Source: Ruminiclostridium cellobioparum DSM 1351 = ATCC 15832
GTDB taxonomy: Bacteria; Bacillota; Clostridia; Acetivibrionales; DSM-1351
Direction: 5' to 3'
Length of the DNA stretch: 64,000 nucleotides
NCBI RefSeq assembly: GCF_000621505.1
Contig: NZ_JHYD01000025.1
Coordinates: 1-64,000, forward strand
The position numbers were made by a program, and so were the translations under genes. Positions 1-9,091 of this stretch are shown piece after piece (within the stretch, counting starts at the first letter, position 1; each line of letters opens with the position of its first letter). The notes below the pieces were generated by a model. It saw only the letters and a program-made list of their open reading frames with translations. It was not told the DNA's origin and did not search any database.

Positions 1-96
<96 letters not shown>

Positions 97-317
97 ATTT
101 ATATGTTTCGCAGAAAATCTGCTGCACAATTAACTTATTTGACAAGCTTGACTGCTGAATTTTATTCAGCATGCTCATTTAAAATTGCTGACTTTTTTTC
201 TAGTTCTTGTTTCCAAAAACCAGGTTGTAAAGTTCGCAAGTTACTCAATTTTGAAATCGCCATGCGATTTCGGAATTTTTCGAGTTCCTTTACATTACAT
301 TTGCATGTATTTGTCAC

Positions 318-336
318 TGTTTACTTTTCAAAGTCC
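318..336 (-). promoter_or_regulatory. boxA-like antitermination element in the rRNA leader
   Basis: The minus strand reads GACTTTGAAAAGTAAACAGT. This resembles the CTTTGAAAACTAAACA element upstream of 16S genes in Bacillus and Clostridium, which contributes to rRNA antitermination and processing. It lies about 220 nt before the mature 16S. The rest of 97-732 is leader and promoter DNA with no credible gene. Confidence 0.5.
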
Positions 337-453
337 ATCTCAAGATGTTGACTGCTTAGTATTCCTCGCATCTATCATCTTGATACCTTTAAAGCGTTCT
401 TACATCTGCTTTTCAAGGATTTCCGCTGCTTGCTTGCCGCAATCAGCTTTATT

Positions 454-482
454 ATAATATCACGCCTTCAAGCCTTTGTCAA
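454..482 (-). promoter_or_regulatory. rRNA promoter P2
   Basis: A minus-strand -35 box TTGACA (477-482) is separated by 17 bp from TATTAT (454-459), so transcription would start near 447. A consensus -35 and ideal spacing just upstream of a 16S gene make this a likely strong rRNA promoter. Confidence 0.75.
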
Positions 483-574
483 CACCTGATTTTCAAGTAA
501 TTATTTCCACACTTTATTTCTTATGTTGACCCGCTGCGAGGACTTTCCATCGCCTCACCGACGACAGCTCACAT

Positions 575-604
575 AGTATAACACCGCTTTTGGTATTAAT
601 TCAA
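575..604 (-). promoter_or_regulatory. rRNA promoter P1 (upstream)
   Basis: TTGAAT (599-604) is followed after 18 bp by TATACT (575-580) on the minus strand. It lies about 120 bp upstream of P2, giving the tandem promoter arrangement usual for rRNA operons. Confidence 0.55.
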
Positions 605-732
605 CCTTCGTAAGACTCCCGTACCGATGAAAATCTTCAATTAAATCAATTCTAAGCCCTCATTCTCAAAATCAATGCGGTATACTCGAAAAAGGTCTTG
701 TTTTCAACCATTCCATGTACATTTTTATTATC

Positions 733-1338
733 TCAGGTTAAATGAACAGTAAAATCATTATGGAGATACCCCTTTACTATGGACACCTGCCAGATATCAC
801 TATACTTTGAACTCAGAATGTCCTGAACCTCTTCGGGTGAAAAATAAAAATACTTCACATCCTTATCCGTGGACTTATCCCATAATAAGTTGAACGATAT
901 TGCTTCCCTGGCCAGGCTTTGAAATATATCCACCGCATCCATTAAAAATTCCTGATTGTTTCCTAAATTCAGATTGAAAATACCTGATGAAAATATAACA
1001 TCAAAGGTTTTATTACCATAAGGGTTGCTCTTAAATAGATCCATACATACGAACCTGCCGTTCAGTTTCTTCTCCCCGGCTCTTTGAATCATGTGGGGGA
1101 GGACATCAATGCCGGTATAATTAAAGTCTTTGAACTGCCGGGAGATGTATTCCAGCAAATTACCCGTTCCGCAGCCCACATCCAGAATTGTTTTGCCATT
1201 CAGGTCAATATTGCCGACCAGCTGCTTAAAGCGAAGCTCCTGCGCAGCTTCGCTTTCCCACCCCAATATGTAATAATCCGGGTATCCTTCAATATTATTT
1301 TCTTCATAATACTTTTTTATCTTCTCCATATGACTCAT
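733..1338 (-). CDS. class I SAM-dependent methyltransferase
   Basis: This 201-residue protein probably transfers a methyl group from S-adenosylmethionine to an unknown acceptor. It has SAM motif I (ILDVGCGTGNLL) near residue 50, then an acidic strand end (YTGIDV) and a conserved-type hydrophobic strand (FDVIFSSGIFNLN). The length is typical of a single Rossmann-type methyltransferase domain with no extra domain, and there is no signal peptide or membrane segment. The ATG follows GGAGG by 9 nt, and a short hairpin (GCCGC-AATA-GCGGC, 1355-1368) sits just upstream of that site. It stands alone between the rRNA promoter region and a 220-bp gap, so the context does not suggest a substrate. Confidence 0.85.
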   Translation of the reverse strand: MSHMEKIKKYYEENNIEGYPDYYILGWESEAAQELRFKQLVGNIDLNGKTILDVGCGTGNLLEYISRQFKDFNYTGIDVLPHMIQRAGEKKLNGRFVCMDLFKSNPYGNKTFDVIFSSGIFNLNLGNNQEFLMDAVDIFQSLAREAISFNLLWDKSTDKDVKYFYFSPEEVQDILSSKYSDIWQVSIVKGYLHNDFTVHLT

Positions 1339-1560
1339 ATATTAACCTCCATGAGCCGCAATAGCGGCCACAAAACTGTAATGAAATCTCTTCACTCCCT
1401 CATCCGCTATAAGGCGAATAAAGCATGATTGGACAGATTTATCTTCTATTATACCACCGTTTGTATATTTAAATTTCAGGCAACATTTTATTCAATAATT
1501 CAATAGCAATATTAATATTATTCTTATTATTTTTAATATAAGGTCCATATGCCTGCTGTC

Positions 1561-2046
1561 CTAAATGTTTGTTTTTCTGTTTCTGCGGATTATCTCATTT
1601 ATAGAACAGAATTTGTCAACCAGACATACCAATATGGATTCCAGATAAACCGGAGGAACAGGCGTCAGCGGAAACATGTGCCTCAATATAATATTTTTCT
1701 CAACTTCACTTAGTTCAAATTCGGTCTGGGCATTTTGCAAAGCCAGTTTAGGATGGTAAAACCCGTGTAAGGGCCGCGATGGATCATCCACATGCCAGTC
1801 ATACAAAAAATAGTCATGCAGCAGCGCTCCCTGTATCAATGCTCTGTGATTTACAGGCAGTTTAAGTTTTAGTGCAAGCTGCAGACTATAATATGCTACT
1901 GATATACTATGCTCATAAAGCGATGTCGTCCCGTGCTGGATATATTTTTTTGATTCACGCAGCCTTGATTTTGCACATATTTCATCAACAAATTTATGAA
2001 ATTCCTTTAATTCATAAAACTCACATATTCTTTTATTTCCAGCCAA
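1561..2046 (-). CDS. HD-domain protein, probable phosphohydrolase
   Basis: A 161-residue HD-superfamily protein. The metal-binding signature is visible as YEHS (about residue 44), ALLHDYFLYDWH (about residue 74) and a later HG-FYHP segment, in the order H...HD...H typical of metal-dependent phosphohydrolases. The substrate is unknown; relatives act on nucleotides or nucleotide second messengers. The start is TTG, 8 nt after AGGAG; no ATG fits better. It lies 44 bp downstream of the dehydrogenase gene on the same strand and may be co-transcribed. No transmembrane segment is seen. Confidence 0.75.
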   Translation of the reverse strand: MAGNKRICEFYELKEFHKFVDEICAKSRLRESKKYIQHGTTSLYEHSISVAYYSLQLALKLKLPVNHRALIQGALLHDYFLYDWHVDDPSRPLHGFYHPKLALQNAQTEFELSEVEKNIILRHMFPLTPVPPVYLESILVCLVDKFCSINEIIRRNRKTNI

Positions 2047-2090
2047 GCAATGTTCTCCTCTTGATCCTTTACTGCGGTATCCTTAAATCC

Positions 2091-3050
2091 TTACCTGTTA
2101 ACCACATTCACAGGCTTTCCTTCCATATAAGCCCTTATATTGCTGATCAGAACATCCATCAACCTGGTTCTGGCTTCAAAGGGTGCCCATCCAAAGTGGG
2201 GTGTTATGATGCAGTTTTTGGCGCCAAGGAGCGGATTATCTGCCAATATTGGTTCGACTGATACCACGTCTACTGCTGCGCCTGCCAGTTTTCCGCTGTT
2301 TAAGGCATCGGCAAGGTCCTGCTCCACTATTACAGGACCACGGGAGGTGTTTATCAAATAAGCACCCGGCAGCATTTTAGAAATACTGTCTTTATTTATC
2401 AGTCCCTTTGTCTCTTCTGTTAATGGACAGTGAAGGCTGATAAAATCAGACTGTTCAAGCAATTCATCGAAATTTACAAATTTTATTTTATCCGTTTCCA
2501 ATTCCTTTTTAACAGTTCTGCTGAAGATTTTTACATTCATTCCAAAGGCCACTGCCAGTCTGGCAACCGCCTGCCCGATTACTCCATAGCCTATCAGCCC
2601 AAGTGTTTTTCCGGCAAGCTCTATTAACGGATAATTCCAAAAAGTAAAGTCCTTGCTTGAGGTCCATGCACCTTCCTGAACCGCCCTGTTATGTTCCCCT
2701 ACATGATGACACAGCTCAAGTATGAATGCAAATACCAGCTGTGCTACCGATTCGGTGCTGTATGCAGGAACATTGGTAACAATTATACCGAGTTCACGGG
2801 CGGCAGCCGTATCCACAACATTATAACCGGTGGCCATGATTCCTATGTATTTTACAGCCGGGGTTTTTTCAAGTATTTCTCTTGTCAGGATTACCTTATT
2901 GGTTAATACAATTTCCGCATCACCTATTCTATCTATGATTGCTTCCTTGGGAGTTCTAGCATAAAGCTTAAGTTCTCCGAGCTGCTCCATTTCAGACCAG
3001 GACAAATCTCCCGGATTCATTGCGTGCCCATCAAGAATTACTATTTTCAC
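2091..3050 (-). CDS. D-2-hydroxyacid dehydrogenase (glycerate/phosphoglycerate dehydrogenase family)
   Basis: NAD(P)-dependent oxidoreductase of the D-isomer-specific 2-hydroxyacid dehydrogenase family, about 319 residues. The nucleotide-binding motif LGLIGYGVIGQAVA lies near residue 145. The family's catalytic Arg (INTSRGP), Glu and His (ITPHFGWAP) follow in order. It probably reduces a 2-oxo acid such as hydroxypyruvate; the exact substrate cannot be read from sequence. I place the start at the second GTG (3048-3050), giving MKIVILDG as in relatives, because AAGGTGG is well spaced there but abuts the first GTG at 3062. The 3063-3155 gap upstream is AT-rich and contains nothing recognisable. 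Confidence 0.85.
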   Translation of the reverse strand: MKIVILDGHAMNPGDLSWSEMEQLGELKLYARTPKEAIIDRIGDAEIVLTNKVILTREILEKTPAVKYIGIMATGYNVVDTAAARELGIIVTNVPAYSTESVAQLVFAFILELCHHVGEHNRAVQEGAWTSSKDFTFWNYPLIELAGKTLGLIGYGVIGQAVARLAVAFGMNVKIFSRTVKKELETDKIKFVNFDELLEQSDFISLHCPLTEETKGLINKDSISKMLPGAYLINTSRGPVIVEQDLADALNSGKLAGAAVDVVSVEPILADNPLLGAKNCIITPHFGWAPFEARTRLMDVLISNIRAYMEGKPVNVVNR

Positions 3051-3155
3051 TGTACCTACCACCTTTTCTTATATGATTTAATTTTGATTTTGATTTTAAT
3101 TCTTTTCTATTTTGTATTTTATAAAGCCTTAATAGCACTTTTATATTTTATTCTA

Positions 3156-3824
3156 TTAAAAATGGAATCTCCTTATTAATTCACTCTTTATTGATTTATC
3201 CCCAAAAATTATTGTTCCCAGCAAAACGGTAAATGAAGTACCGGTAGCTATAATAGTTGGAAGCGGAACTTCTATTAACCCGCAAAGATACAAAATTCCC
3301 GGTATCAGACCGAATACTGCTATGATAATCTGGTTTAATATATATGTTTGCCAATACATACGGTTTATTATAACCAAGATCAAAACTGAGATATTTGCCA
3401 GTATAATTATTTCTGGAATTACATGATTCACCGACCAGCCTGAATAACCTATGAAATAATCCATTATGACTGTCAGGATAGATGCACATAGCACTTGAAC
3501 CAATATTTTTGATGCTATGTTTGTATTTCTTTTTATGGAGTAAGTCATTATTATCCAGAAGTATATTATAGCTGCAACGGAAATTGCAGACCACACCACT
3601 CCGCTATAGGTTACATAGTTGGTGACGACCGTAGCCAAGCCTGATATTATTGACAGAAATACAAATAAGCGTTTAACTATATTATATTTATGCTGGTTGA
3701 CTTCGATAGCGGGATATGTCCGGCCCGGAACCTCACCTCCAATATCGGTGAGGACGGTTCTGCACAAGGGACATATCGTTGTATTTTCATATACCTTTAC
3801 ATTACACCGCTTACATTTTTTCAT
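3156..3824 (-). CDS. DUF6320-type membrane protein with N-terminal zinc ribbon
   Basis: About 222 residues. The N-terminus has a rubredoxin/zinc-ribbon-like pair CKRC...CPLC (residues 3-21 from the chosen start). A short linker and about six hydrophobic segments follow, so it is an integral membrane protein. The ATG at 3822-3824 is chosen because GGAG lies 8 nt upstream; it overlaps the 3' end of the acyltransferase gene by 14 nt (ATGAAAAAATGTAA), implying translational coupling. Membrane proteins of this kind (DUF6320) are commonly encoded next to condensation-type acyltransferases. The biochemical function is not known. Confidence 0.7.
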   Translation of the reverse strand: MKKCKRCNVKVYENTTICPLCRTVLTDIGGEVPGRTYPAIEVNQHKYNIVKRLFVFLSIISGLATVVTNYVTYSGVVWSAISVAAIIYFWIIMTYSIKRNTNIASKILVQVLCASILTVIMDYFIGYSGWSVNHVIPEIIILANISVLILVIINRMYWQTYILNQIIIAVFGLIPGILYLCGLIEVPLPTIIATGTSFTVLLGTIIFGDKSIKSELIRRFHF

Positions 3825-5100
3825 AGCCCACTCCATTGCTCTCAATAATAACTTCTATCCCCTGTTCTGTAAGGTGTCTGAAAAATGCCCTTTGCAGATA
3901 TGTTTCCTTCAAGATTGAAGCGAAGGAAATTACCAGTTTGTCCCCGTAGGAGCATACCCCACATTTTATAGGTTCAGACTTGGATACGCTGAGCAGTACC
4001 TCGAATCTATCTATATACTCTTTAAATTCCTCAAGCACTTCTACCTTTCCTATATTAGATATTACAGAGGAATTATTTTTTTCTGAGCCCATATACGCTA
4101 TTTTTACCCCCATATTCTTAACAGGTAAAGGTGCTACTCGTATCAGTATATTTCTTTCGGTTGACACATTGTCAGAAATCAAGTGTGATAAATTTTCCTT
4201 GGTCAATTGGCTCATAAATTGTCCCCTGGTTATCTCCAGCATTTCTTCAAAAGTATATTCATTTTTTTCTATTGTAATCCCGACATTTATATAGGAAAAG
4301 AAATTCATTTCGGTTGTTGAGTTGAAAAAATGTCTCAGATTGACCGGTATATTAACCTTTATAGGTTTTTTATGAGGCTGTTCATTCATATATTCCTTAT
4401 ATATACACCATATAATCAGCGCAGCAATATACTGGGTCAGACTGACCTTATACCGTCTGCAAAAGTCCACCATAACCTTTGCAGATACCAATCCATGGAT
4501 AACATTCATTGTTAATATGGGAAGCTTTTCCCCTTTTAATTTAAATGCACTCCTGGCCTTTACCTTTTTATAGGATAACTTTCTGTAATTTTTGCGGTAG
4601 CTGTCTTCAATATCCGAAACAACGTCAACAACAGGCATTTCCAAAATCTCTTCCGACAGCTGCTCCCTGTATGTCAGTTTTATATAGTTATAAGTCAGGG
4701 CTTTAAGAAACTTAAGTGCTCCTGTTCCGTCTGTTATGGCGTGAAACACCTCAAGATTTATTCTTTTGTCAAAATAAGTTACTTTAAAAAGAAACTGATT
4801 ATTTGTATTTGGATCTATATATGCGCATGGATAAGTCTGTTCCTTTTCCACTACCGGCTGCTTTTTATTACTCTCAAAATAATGCCAGAAGACTCCCCGT
4901 TTTAGTTTGACATTGAAGGATGAAAACCAGGGCAAAGTCTCATTCAGAGCTTCCTGAAGTATCTCTTCGGATATTTCCTGCATAAGTCTAACCGATATTC
5001 TATAAACGCTGCTGTAAGTTTTACTTGCTATAACAGGAAATACATTGGCGGTATTATCAAGTTTTCTCCAGCCGTTTTCTGTTCCCTGCTTGTTTTTCAT
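3811..5100 (-). CDS. alcohol acetyltransferase/condensation-superfamily acyltransferase
   Basis: This 429-residue soluble protein belongs to the CoA-dependent acyltransferase fold (chloramphenicol acetyltransferase, condensation domain, alcohol acetyltransferase). The hallmark HxxxDG active site is present as FHAITDGTG near residue 120, where His is the general base. The length covers the two-lobe fold. The acyl donor and acceptor are unknown; transfer to an alcohol, sugar or lipid is possible. The ATG has AGAGGA 6 nt upstream. It overlaps the following membrane protein by 14 nt, so the pair probably works together at the membrane, which is inference from gene order. Confidence 0.72.
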   Translation of the reverse strand: MKNKQGTENGWRKLDNTANVFPVIASKTYSSVYRISVRLMQEISEEILQEALNETLPWFSSFNVKLKRGVFWHYFESNKKQPVVEKEQTYPCAYIDPNTNNQFLFKVTYFDKRINLEVFHAITDGTGALKFLKALTYNYIKLTYREQLSEEILEMPVVDVVSDIEDSYRKNYRKLSYKKVKARSAFKLKGEKLPILTMNVIHGLVSAKVMVDFCRRYKVSLTQYIAALIIWCIYKEYMNEQPHKKPIKVNIPVNLRHFFNSTTEMNFFSYINVGITIEKNEYTFEEMLEITRGQFMSQLTKENLSHLISDNVSTERNILIRVAPLPVKNMGVKIAYMGSEKNNSSVISNIGKVEVLEEFKEYIDRFEVLLSVSKSEPIKCGVCSYGDKLVISFASILKETYLQRAFFRHLTEQGIEVIIESNGVGYEKM

Positions 5101-5227
5101 AATATTCCTCTTTCTTTTGTAACTGCTTAATTATACTTTTTGAAAGACCTTGTTCTTATGCAATTTTAATTTTACCATAATTATATGTCAAGGTAGAAAA
5201 TATACAAAGAGATGGCCTATTTTCTAT

Positions 5228-6988
5228 TTATTTGATTGTCAGAATAGTCTTGCTATCATCAATAGGTAAAAGCAGTGTCACTTTTGTACCTTTTGCCGGC
5301 TCACTTTTTATGGACATAATGGCCCTGTCCTGATAAAAGGATTCCAGCATGGACCGGACATATCTCAACCCTATACCTTCTGCCTTTCGGTCTCCTTCTA
5401 TTTTTTTCTGAAAGGGTTCCTGAATTTTTATCAATTCCTCCGGAGTAAGTCCTCTTCCGTTATCCTCTATGGTTATAATTATGGCATTCCGCACGGTTGA
5501 ATGCAGTATCCGTACTGTAAGCATCCCTGATTGATCAAGTCCATGATGGATTGCATTTTCAGCTATAGGCTGCAGTATCATTCTGGCAGTGGGTGTATCC
5601 AGATAGTCTCCCTCTTCGACCTCTACATTATTATTGAAATCATACCTCATATTCTGCAGTTTGAGATAAGCCTGAAGCATTTTGACTTCTGTGCGCACGG
5701 TAGCATGTCTGTCTATTTTTCCAAGACTGTATGCTAAAATATAATTCAACTCTGTTGTAAAATTCTCTATATCGGTCTGGTTATGCATTTTCGCAAGCCA
5801 GTGTATGGAATGCAGGGAGTTCATCAGAAAGTGCGGATTAATCTGATAATATATTTTCTCTATTTCCAATTGATGCTTCTCGGTCATCACATTTTCAACA
5901 TCGCTTAAAAGCTTTTGTATTTGCATTTTCATGTTGTTGAACTGGTCGAAAAGGTCATCATACTCGGCGGCTCCCGTGTGAACGTAGATGGTATTAAGAT
6001 CTCCTTTCCCCATTTTCTTTATTTCCTTTGAAAATATTGATATAGGTTTATAAACCAGCCGGGAAATTACAATAGAAGAAAATATCATCAGAAAAAATAC
6101 CAGAAAAACAATGGTTACAACATTTCTGATCCATGCATAAAATTCTCTGTTATATTCATTGACCGGCAGTAAAAGTACATTTGTACAGTCGGGCGAAACC
6201 TGTCTGACTCCCACATAGCTTCCATGTCTGCCAAAATAGCTGCTTTCAATTTGTTTTTCATTATCCATTTCAAAAAGCCGGCCGCGGAAAAACTCCGTTG
6301 AGCTGGAATAAGCTATTTTATTCTCATTATCCAATTGCAGGAGGATATAATTCATATTTTGCGTTTTGGAAATTGTGTTTATGAATTCGTCCGACTCCAT
6401 GCGGGATTCTATATAAATTACAAGCTCAGTTCCGTTTGCCGAAATAATCTGCCTTGCAATAGAAAGCACCTGCCATGTTCCGGTTGCCATTGATGCCGAT
6501 TGATGGAGGGAATGATAGTATACGCTGCCGTTCTTTCTTAAATAATCAATCTTTAAAGGTGAAAAGTTATCACGTGTGGCAAAATTGTAAAAGTAATTCT
6601 GGTTGTTTACAGGATTGTAATATAACCTGCTGCCAATATTACTGTTGGCAAAAGAAATTTTTATAAGATTTTCGGTAATCTGCTGCTTTATCTGAAATTT
6701 ATCATAATTGTTTTCAGCTTCAAAGTAGCTGTCCAACTGGTATCCGACTACTCCCTCGGGAGACATCTGCTGTGAGATCTGTATCATGTCGAGATAGTTT
6801 TGTTCCATTTTATCAGTTATCTGCTGAAGACTGGATACCATGGAAGTCATAAGCTTGTTTTTCTCAATGGAATATATGGTTTGATAGGAAACCAGGATCA
6901 ATAGTATCAAACTGACAGATATCTCAACAATTACAATAAAAATCAACCTCTGATGCAGTGTTCTGAACTTAAAAGGTGGCAATTTCAT
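5228..6988 (-). CDS. yesM: YesM-family sensor histidine kinase
   Basis: About 586 residues. An N-terminal membrane segment (residues 15-40), a large extracellular sensor region, a second membrane segment (about 290-310) and a HAMP linker are followed by the His_kinase domain. Phosphoacceptor His386 lies in QINPHFLMNSLHS. The N-box (ENAIHH) and the DNGRG/GIGLRYV ATP-binding motifs are intact. Start at 6986-6988, 7 nt after GGGAGGG. It is encoded downstream of a binding protein and two sugar permeases whose first gene is preceded by a YesN regulator, so it probably senses the sugar this importer takes up. The sugar is not identifiable from sequence. Confidence 0.9.
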   Translation of the reverse strand: MKLPPFKFRTLHQRLIFIVIVEISVSLILLILVSYQTIYSIEKNKLMTSMVSSLQQITDKMEQNYLDMIQISQQMSPEGVVGYQLDSYFEAENNYDKFQIKQQITENLIKISFANSNIGSRLYYNPVNNQNYFYNFATRDNFSPLKIDYLRKNGSVYYHSLHQSASMATGTWQVLSIARQIISANGTELVIYIESRMESDEFINTISKTQNMNYILLQLDNENKIAYSSSTEFFRGRLFEMDNEKQIESSYFGRHGSYVGVRQVSPDCTNVLLLPVNEYNREFYAWIRNVVTIVFLVFFLMIFSSIVISRLVYKPISIFSKEIKKMGKGDLNTIYVHTGAAEYDDLFDQFNNMKMQIQKLLSDVENVMTEKHQLEIEKIYYQINPHFLMNSLHSIHWLAKMHNQTDIENFTTELNYILAYSLGKIDRHATVRTEVKMLQAYLKLQNMRYDFNNNVEVEEGDYLDTPTARMILQPIAENAIHHGLDQSGMLTVRILHSTVRNAIIITIEDNGRGLTPEELIKIQEPFQKKIEGDRKAEGIGLRYVRSMLESFYQDRAIMSIKSEPAKGTKVTLLLPIDDSKTILTIK

Positions 6989-7099
6989 GTAATAACCCTC
7001 CCTGTCCATTTGTTTGCACATTCCTGCTTTATTCCATAAATATATCCGGCCTTTTTAACATGACTTTAACTATATTTTATCTTTTATAGGGTTTAAATT

Positions 7100-7138
7100 A
7101 AATATAAGGGAGTGTCAATTTTGACATCCCTTATATTT
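7100..7138 (-). terminator. long hairpin after the binding-protein gene
   Basis: AAATATAAGGG(A) TGTCAA pairs with TTGACA(T) CCCTTATATTT around a 2-nt loop: about 18 bp with one bulge. It lies between the binding-protein gene and yesM. The following T-tract on the minus strand is weak (AATTTAAA), so it may attenuate read-through or stabilise the 3' end rather than stop transcription fully. Confidence 0.5.
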
Positions 7139-7187
7139 CAAAAATCATATTTAAGTTCTTTTTAAGTTCTTCTTGAGTTCTTATTCG

Positions 7188-8948
7188 TTATCTGGCTATT
7201 TTTGCTATTTCATCAATTATCTTATCTCCCCCCTGGGCCTTCCAGTTCTTTACAAAATCATCAAAAGTGCTTTCGGGACTATCGCTCATTATTATTTTTG
7301 CGAAAGCTTCCTGTTCAAGTTTCTGTAAACTCGCCCATTTGGATGTCATAGTATCTGTCGTTCCGTAATACAGGCTGTATATTTCCTTGATGTTTTTCCC
7401 GGTAGAGAGAGGTCTGTCTCCAACCATAATGGATACAAGCCGGGGAAGATTGCCGGATACCAATTCACTGTTGAGATCCCAGTTATTGACCGAATAATTG
7501 TCCTTCGGCTCCTTCTTCAGCCTGGTGATAGCCTCCATGTCCCCCTTCAGGAGCTTATGGGTACTGAAATCCACATTATCGATAGTTACTTCGCCTTTCA
7601 TGAATTTTGTAAGGATATCATAGGAAGCTTCCAGTTCATCAACATTGTCAAATACCGAAAAAAGAGGGTAAGAGCCTCCGGTTCCCGAGCCCTTGCTCAG
7701 CCCTGACTCAATCCACCTGGCCTCGTCCCTTAAAAGGAGGTTGATAATTTTAACCGCAGCCTCCGGATGTTTGTAATTTTTGTTTACAACCAGGAAGGAT
7801 GTTGCAGGAGATGCCATGTGTACGTAATAGTTACCGTCATCGGCCTCAGGATATGCATATGCCTGCCAGTCGGGAGCAGGATTCTTTTTGTATACATCGG
7901 TCAGGGTATATCCGGTCCACCACGGGCCGAAAAATATACCTGTCTTGTTATCCAGCACAGGCTGCAGACTGTCGTCCCTTATCAACATTTCCCTATCAAG
8001 CAAACCGTCCCTGTACATATCGTGCAATGTCTGCAGCGCCTGTTTTGTCTCAGGCTGTATCGAACCGTATGTTACCCGCCCGTTATTGTCCTTCTGCCAG
8101 TATGTAGGAAAGGATTTGTGAGCTCCGAATATGGGGTCCAACCCAAACTGGTTGCCGTCAGGTATTGCAATTTTACCTGACTTGGACGGACCGGCTATAC
8201 CGATGGTGTCTTTCTTTCCATTACCGTCAGGATCCTGTTCCACAAAAGCCCTGGCAACCTTTTTAAGTTCCTCTAAATTTTTAGGCGCACTCAATCCAAG
8301 CTTATCCAGCCAATCCTGACGGATCCACATTTCGTTAAATCCATTGGCTTTAGGAGTGGTTGCAGGAATACCCATGACTTTTCCGTCAATTTCAACAAGC
8401 TTTTTCAGGGCATCTCCGCCGCTTGTATAGAAAGCTTTCAACAGATCACTGCCATAATCATTGAATGTGCCTGTCAAATCTGCAAGCTGATTATACTTGA
8501 CCATTGAACTGAATTGAGTCATATTTACCATTACAGCATCAGGAAGGCTGTCGGATGAAATGGCCAGGCTGAGTTTCTGGTCAAAGTCACTGGGAGATGC
8601 AATCCAATCAAACTTAACGTCAATGTTGAACTGCTTCTTTATTTCATCAATATAACCGTTCTTTTCAAGCGACTGACCTTCATCAAATTTCACATTTGGA
8701 TCCAGGCCTCTGACAACGCGTATTGTAACCGGCGCATCGTACTTTCCGAAAGGATCTGTTTTTTGTGCGGTACTGCTTTGTCCGGCTGCAGTAGAAGTTG
8801 CAGCAGCGGCGCTTTGTCTGGCTTCTTTTGTTGATGCATTTGTACCGCAGGCAGCAAAGGACACCGCCAGTGATACTGCGGCCATACCAGCAGTCACTTT
8901 TCTAAAGTTTACCGCGTTAATACATTTTTTAAATGCAACATTTTTCAT
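7188..8948 (-). CDS. extracellular solute-binding lipoprotein (LplA/YtcQ-like)
   Basis: A 586-residue lipoprotein. A signal peptide ends in the lipobox VSFAAC, with lipid-modified Cys34, and an Ala/Ser/Thr linker follows. The large size and the DSLPDAVM and SPATSFLVVNK-type blocks fit the big family-1 binding proteins of YesMN-associated importers. It should deliver an oligosaccharide to the two permeases encoded just upstream. Start at 8946-8948, preceded by AGGAGGAG; the earlier ATG has no such site. A hairpin with a T-rich tail (9014-9054) separates it from the permeases. No ATPase gene is present. Confidence 0.88.
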   Translation of the reverse strand: MKNVAFKKCINAVNFRKVTAGMAAVSLAVSFAACGTNASTKEARQSAAAATSTAAGQSSTAQKTDPFGKYDAPVTIRVVRGLDPNVKFDEGQSLEKNGYIDEIKKQFNIDVKFDWIASPSDFDQKLSLAISSDSLPDAVMVNMTQFSSMVKYNQLADLTGTFNDYGSDLLKAFYTSGGDALKKLVEIDGKVMGIPATTPKANGFNEMWIRQDWLDKLGLSAPKNLEELKKVARAFVEQDPDGNGKKDTIGIAGPSKSGKIAIPDGNQFGLDPIFGAHKSFPTYWQKDNNGRVTYGSIQPETKQALQTLHDMYRDGLLDREMLIRDDSLQPVLDNKTGIFFGPWWTGYTLTDVYKKNPAPDWQAYAYPEADDGNYYVHMASPATSFLVVNKNYKHPEAAVKIINLLLRDEARWIESGLSKGSGTGGSYPLFSVFDNVDELEASYDILTKFMKGEVTIDNVDFSTHKLLKGDMEAITRLKKEPKDNYSVNNWDLNSELVSGNLPRLVSIMVGDRPLSTGKNIKEIYSLYYGTTDTMTSKWASLQKLEQEAFAKIIMSDSPESTFDDFVKNWKAQGGDKIIDEIAKIAR

Positions 8949-9013
8949 TTTTTCTTCTCCTCCTAACATCTTTTTACTATATTCAACTGCTTAGGGATGA
9001 TTAAATAATAAAA

Positions 9014-9054
9014 CCCGATTCTTGAGGGCGTAAAATAACCACTCAAGAAATGGG
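9014..9054 (-). terminator. intercistronic attenuator hairpin
   Basis: TTCTTGAG (9019-9026) pairs with CTCAAGAA (9042-9049). Flanking CCC/GGG (9014-9016, 9052-9054) extend the stem, and on the minus strand TTTTATTATTT follows. It lies between the permease genes and the binding-protein gene and looks like a partial terminator. Confidence 0.5.
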
Positions 9055-9091
9055 AAGTACTATTTAATCCTTCCTTAGCAAGCAGTTAAAA

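Noticed and set aside
97-457. Small open frames in the rRNA leader
   Set aside because: They lie within the promoter and leader of the 16S gene on the opposite strand, without ribosome-binding sites.
3196-3594. 132-residue minus-strand frame
   Set aside because: It overlaps the DUF6320 gene in another frame and has a random composition rich in Asn, Tyr and Ser.
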